Of a DNA stretch of 64,000 nucleotides, positions 62,515 through 64,000 are shown piece after piece. The stretch is from Candidatus Marsarchaeota G2 archaeon ECH_B_1 (GTDB lineage Archaea; Thermoproteota; Thermoprotei_A; Marsarchaeales; Marsarchaeaceae): NCBI GenBank assembly GCA_003019535.1, contig NEXG01000001.1, positions 168,153 through 232,152 on the forward strand, in the 5' to 3' direction. Numbering within the stretch: the stretch's first letter is position 1; each line of letters begins with the position of its first letter. Both the position numbers and the translations under genes were made by a program. The notes under the pieces were generated by a model. It ran no database searches. It was not told where the DNA came from and saw only the letters and a program-made list of their open reading frames with translations.

Positions 62515-62949
62515 CTACTTCCCAATATAGTTCTTCAAGGAGGCCAGAGAAGTAAAAACTCCTCCCTTTATTTTGAGGTAGAGAGCCCTGTAGGTCTTAG
62601 CATCGATCACACCGTCCGCGCGGAGTTTCCTTAAATACTGCCTTTGCTTTCTAACGCGGAGTACCCACTCCCTCTCCGGCTGCCTTCTAACACCCATTCC
62701 TCCCTTCCTAGATCCAGCGGCCTTCCTTTTACCTTTCGCCTTCTGTGTCCTAACAAGTCTTTTCCTCCCCCTCGTTGGAGTTGATGGAGAACGAATATCG
62801 ATTAAACCTGTTTTTATAAGGGAGCGTACATCATCCTTAGTTATAGCTTGCGAAACGTCTTCCAAATGCTCTGGCGCCACGTAGATTCTTGATACACCAA
62901 CTCCAAGTATCTTAGCAGCCAACTTTTTCTGGATACGCACATTGGACAT
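62515..62949 (-). CDS. rpl19e: Ribosomal protein L19e
   Basis: A 144-residue protein: NVRIQKKLAAKILGVGVSRIYV start, the basic RTQKAKGKRKAAGSRKGGMG stretch and KQRQYLRKLRADGVIDAKTYR. Confidence 0.97.
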   Translation of the reverse strand: MSNVRIQKKLAAKILGVGVSRIYVAPEHLEDVSQAITKDDVRSLIKTGLIDIRSPSTPTRGRKRLVRTQKAKGKRKAAGSRKGGMGVRRQPEREWVLRVRKQRQYLRKLRADGVIDAKTYRALYLKIKGGVFTSLASLKNYIGK

Positions 62950-63354
62950 TTATTCCCCCTCCTTATTCACGTTGTCTAGGTCTTGCTTTTTCTGTTTTCC
63001 GTTGACAACGTATACCCCCCTTTGACTTGCGGCTGCTTCTATTCGGGCGAATTTCTGCGCACCTATATTTGAAGCTATAATAACACACTGCTTTGAGGGG
63101 TCCACTAGTTCAAGTTCCGCCATACTATTAACACGTGTGGGTATCAGCCCACGTGGATGCAAACCACGCACTTGTCGAGGTGTCCTATACCCAATGTTAA
63201 CGGTGGGGGGGTATCCTTTAAATGCATGTCTAAGTTTATTGTCTATGCCCCGCGGCTTTCGCCAAGAGTCACCAAGTCTCACCCTAACCCAATGGTAAGG
63301 TCTAGGAAAACTGGGTATATCTGTTTTAAGTTTTCTAACTTTATTAGCTGCCAC
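62950..63354 (-). CDS. rpl32e: Ribosomal protein L32e
   Basis: A 134-residue protein: SWRKPRGIDNKLRHAFKGYPPTVNIGYRTPRQVRG-type core and CVIIASNIGAQKFARIEAAASQRGV. GTG 63354. Confidence 0.97.
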   Translation of the reverse strand: MAANKVRKLKTDIPSFPRPYHWVRVRLGDSWRKPRGIDNKLRHAFKGYPPTVNIGYRTPRQVRGLHPRGLIPTRVNSMAELELVDPSKQCVIIASNIGAQKFARIEAAASQRGVYVVNGKQKKQDLDNVNKEGE

Positions 63355-63360
63355 TCCTAA

Positions 63361-63894
63361 TCACTCCCTCGCATACACATAAATACCGTCAGAGAAAACA
63401 CGAGGATCATAGTCTCTGATCTTAGTAGCCCTCTGAATATTTGCAGCACTTTGAGAAACCTTTTCCTTATCAAGCCCGGAAACGACTATATCTTTATCTT
63501 CGACGCTTATGCTCACCCCATCAAATATTTTAGCTACTCTAGGGGCTCTTTCACCAATGAAGTTTTCAATTTTCACAATATTGCCTTCCACCTTTATATT
63601 AACCGGGAAGTGAGCATAAATCATCTTTAATCTATATTTATAACCCTTCGTAACACCCACTATCATGTTTCTCACATGGGCCTCGGCTGTGCCAAGAAGG
63701 CTTACTTCCTTCTTCTTTATGTTGCTTAATGCGATGACCAATTTTTTACCTTCTAGTGAAAAGCTAAGAGGCGTGGTCTCGAAACTGTGTGAAACCTGAC
63801 CTAACGGGCCTTTTACAACAAGTGTTTGACCTTTAATTTCAATCTGAACGTTGTCGGGTATCTCTAAACTCCTAGAAATATATGGGATATTCAT
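63361..63894 (-). CDS. rpl6: Ribosomal protein L6 (uL6)
   Basis: A 177-residue protein with two repeated L6 domains: VQIEIKGQTLVVKGPLGQVSH and the second ending KVSQSAANIQRATKIRDYDPRVFSDGIYVY. Confidence 0.97.
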   Translation of the reverse strand: MNIPYISRSLEIPDNVQIEIKGQTLVVKGPLGQVSHSFETTPLSFSLEGKKLVIALSNIKKKEVSLLGTAEAHVRNMIVGVTKGYKYRLKMIYAHFPVNIKVEGNIVKIENFIGERAPRVAKIFDGVSISVEDKDIVVSGLDKEKVSQSAANIQRATKIRDYDPRVFSDGIYVYARE

Positions 63895-63906
63895 ACCCTT
63901 TCACCC

Positions 63907-64000
63907 TTAATAAACATAAGCGACAGCCACGCCTCCTGCTTTCTTTTCTCTTGCTTCAAGGTGGGACATAACACCTTTGGACGAGGAGATTACCAGTACG
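63907..64000 (-). CDS. rps8: Ribosomal protein S8 (uS8), C-terminal end (cut by window edge)
   Basis: The last 30 codons are visible: [18 protein letters not shown], the family's SSKGVMTHxEAR motif, ending GGVAVAYVY. It precedes rpl6 as in the spc operon. Confidence 0.93.
   Translation of the reverse strand, partial: VLVISSSKGVMSHLEAREKKAGGVAVAYVY

Noticed and set aside
1-64000. CRISPR array, prophage or replication origin
   Set aside because: No regularly spaced repeats, phage genes, Orc1/Cdc6 gene or origin-box clusters were seen.

Overview
This window looks like the core of an archaeal chromosome, most likely from a TACK-group lineage near Thaumarchaeota/Aigarchaeota. That placement is inferred from gene content and from very small archaeal introns, not from a tree. 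The genes are archaeal throughout: Cdc48/VAT, FEN1, DNA topoisomerase VI, TFB, eIF1-, eIF2-gamma- and eIF5B-type initiation factors, KEOPS, RNase P protein subunits, eukaryote-type ribosomal proteins and SecY. GC-rich tRNA stems and several tRNA introns suggest a thermophile.

Layout. 1-9.9 kb: FEN1 (cut by the left edge), Cdc48, aEF-1beta, three tRNAs, Topo VI A/B, a Dim2-type KH protein, a decayed transposase, TFB, aIF1 and RpoP. 9.9-31 kb: an accessory stretch with agmatinase, a secreted protein, GlyRS, a flippase-like membrane protein, the tRNA-splicing endonuclease EndA, ThiL, four tRNAs, an acyl-CoA-synthetase-like protein, a secretion ATPase and envelope-glycan genes. 30-46.7 kb: conserved information-processing clusters, namely Pop5/Rpp30/exosome-like protein/L15e, RecJ-like/Pcc1/S1e/S15, Bud32/Kae1/S27ae/S24e/dephospho-CoA kinase/Spt4/RpoE/PIN/eIF2-gamma/S6e, and IF2/NDK/L24e/S28e/L7Ae. 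46.9-52.3 kb: GluRS, prenyl synthase, isopentenyl phosphate kinase, a degenerate mevalonate-kinase-like gene and a MEMO protein. 52.3-64 kb: the S2 to S8 ribosomal superoperon on the minus strand, including RpoN, RpoD, tRNA-Ser, Cbf5, cytidylate and adenylate kinases and SecY, cut by the right edge in S8.

Main discovery. Two essential genes are interrupted by tiny introns that fold into the bulge-helix-bulge (BHB) motif cut by the tRNA-splicing endonuclease. IF2 (infB/aIF5B) has a 15-nt intron with an in-frame stop directly before the switch-I threonine. Cbf5 has a 14-nt intron that splits the codon of its catalytic aspartate. Removing exactly the nucleotides predicted by the BHB cutting rule restores both family motifs. 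tRNA-Met (two introns, one in the T-loop), tRNA-Thr (intron at 30/31) and tRNA-Asn carry introns of 13-19 nt, and endA itself is in the window. Making active IF2 and Cbf5 would therefore depend on tRNA-type splicing. The cbf5 stop codon also lies inside tRNA-Ser, so processing that tRNA would cut the cbf5 message.

Other unusual points are two genes whose only well-placed start codon is ACG, degenerate homologues in conserved positions (mevalonate kinase, RecJ, acyl-CoA synthetase), a 56-bp perfect repeat linking the two Walker A regions of cdc48, and a hairpin at the predicted 5' end of the TFB mRNA.
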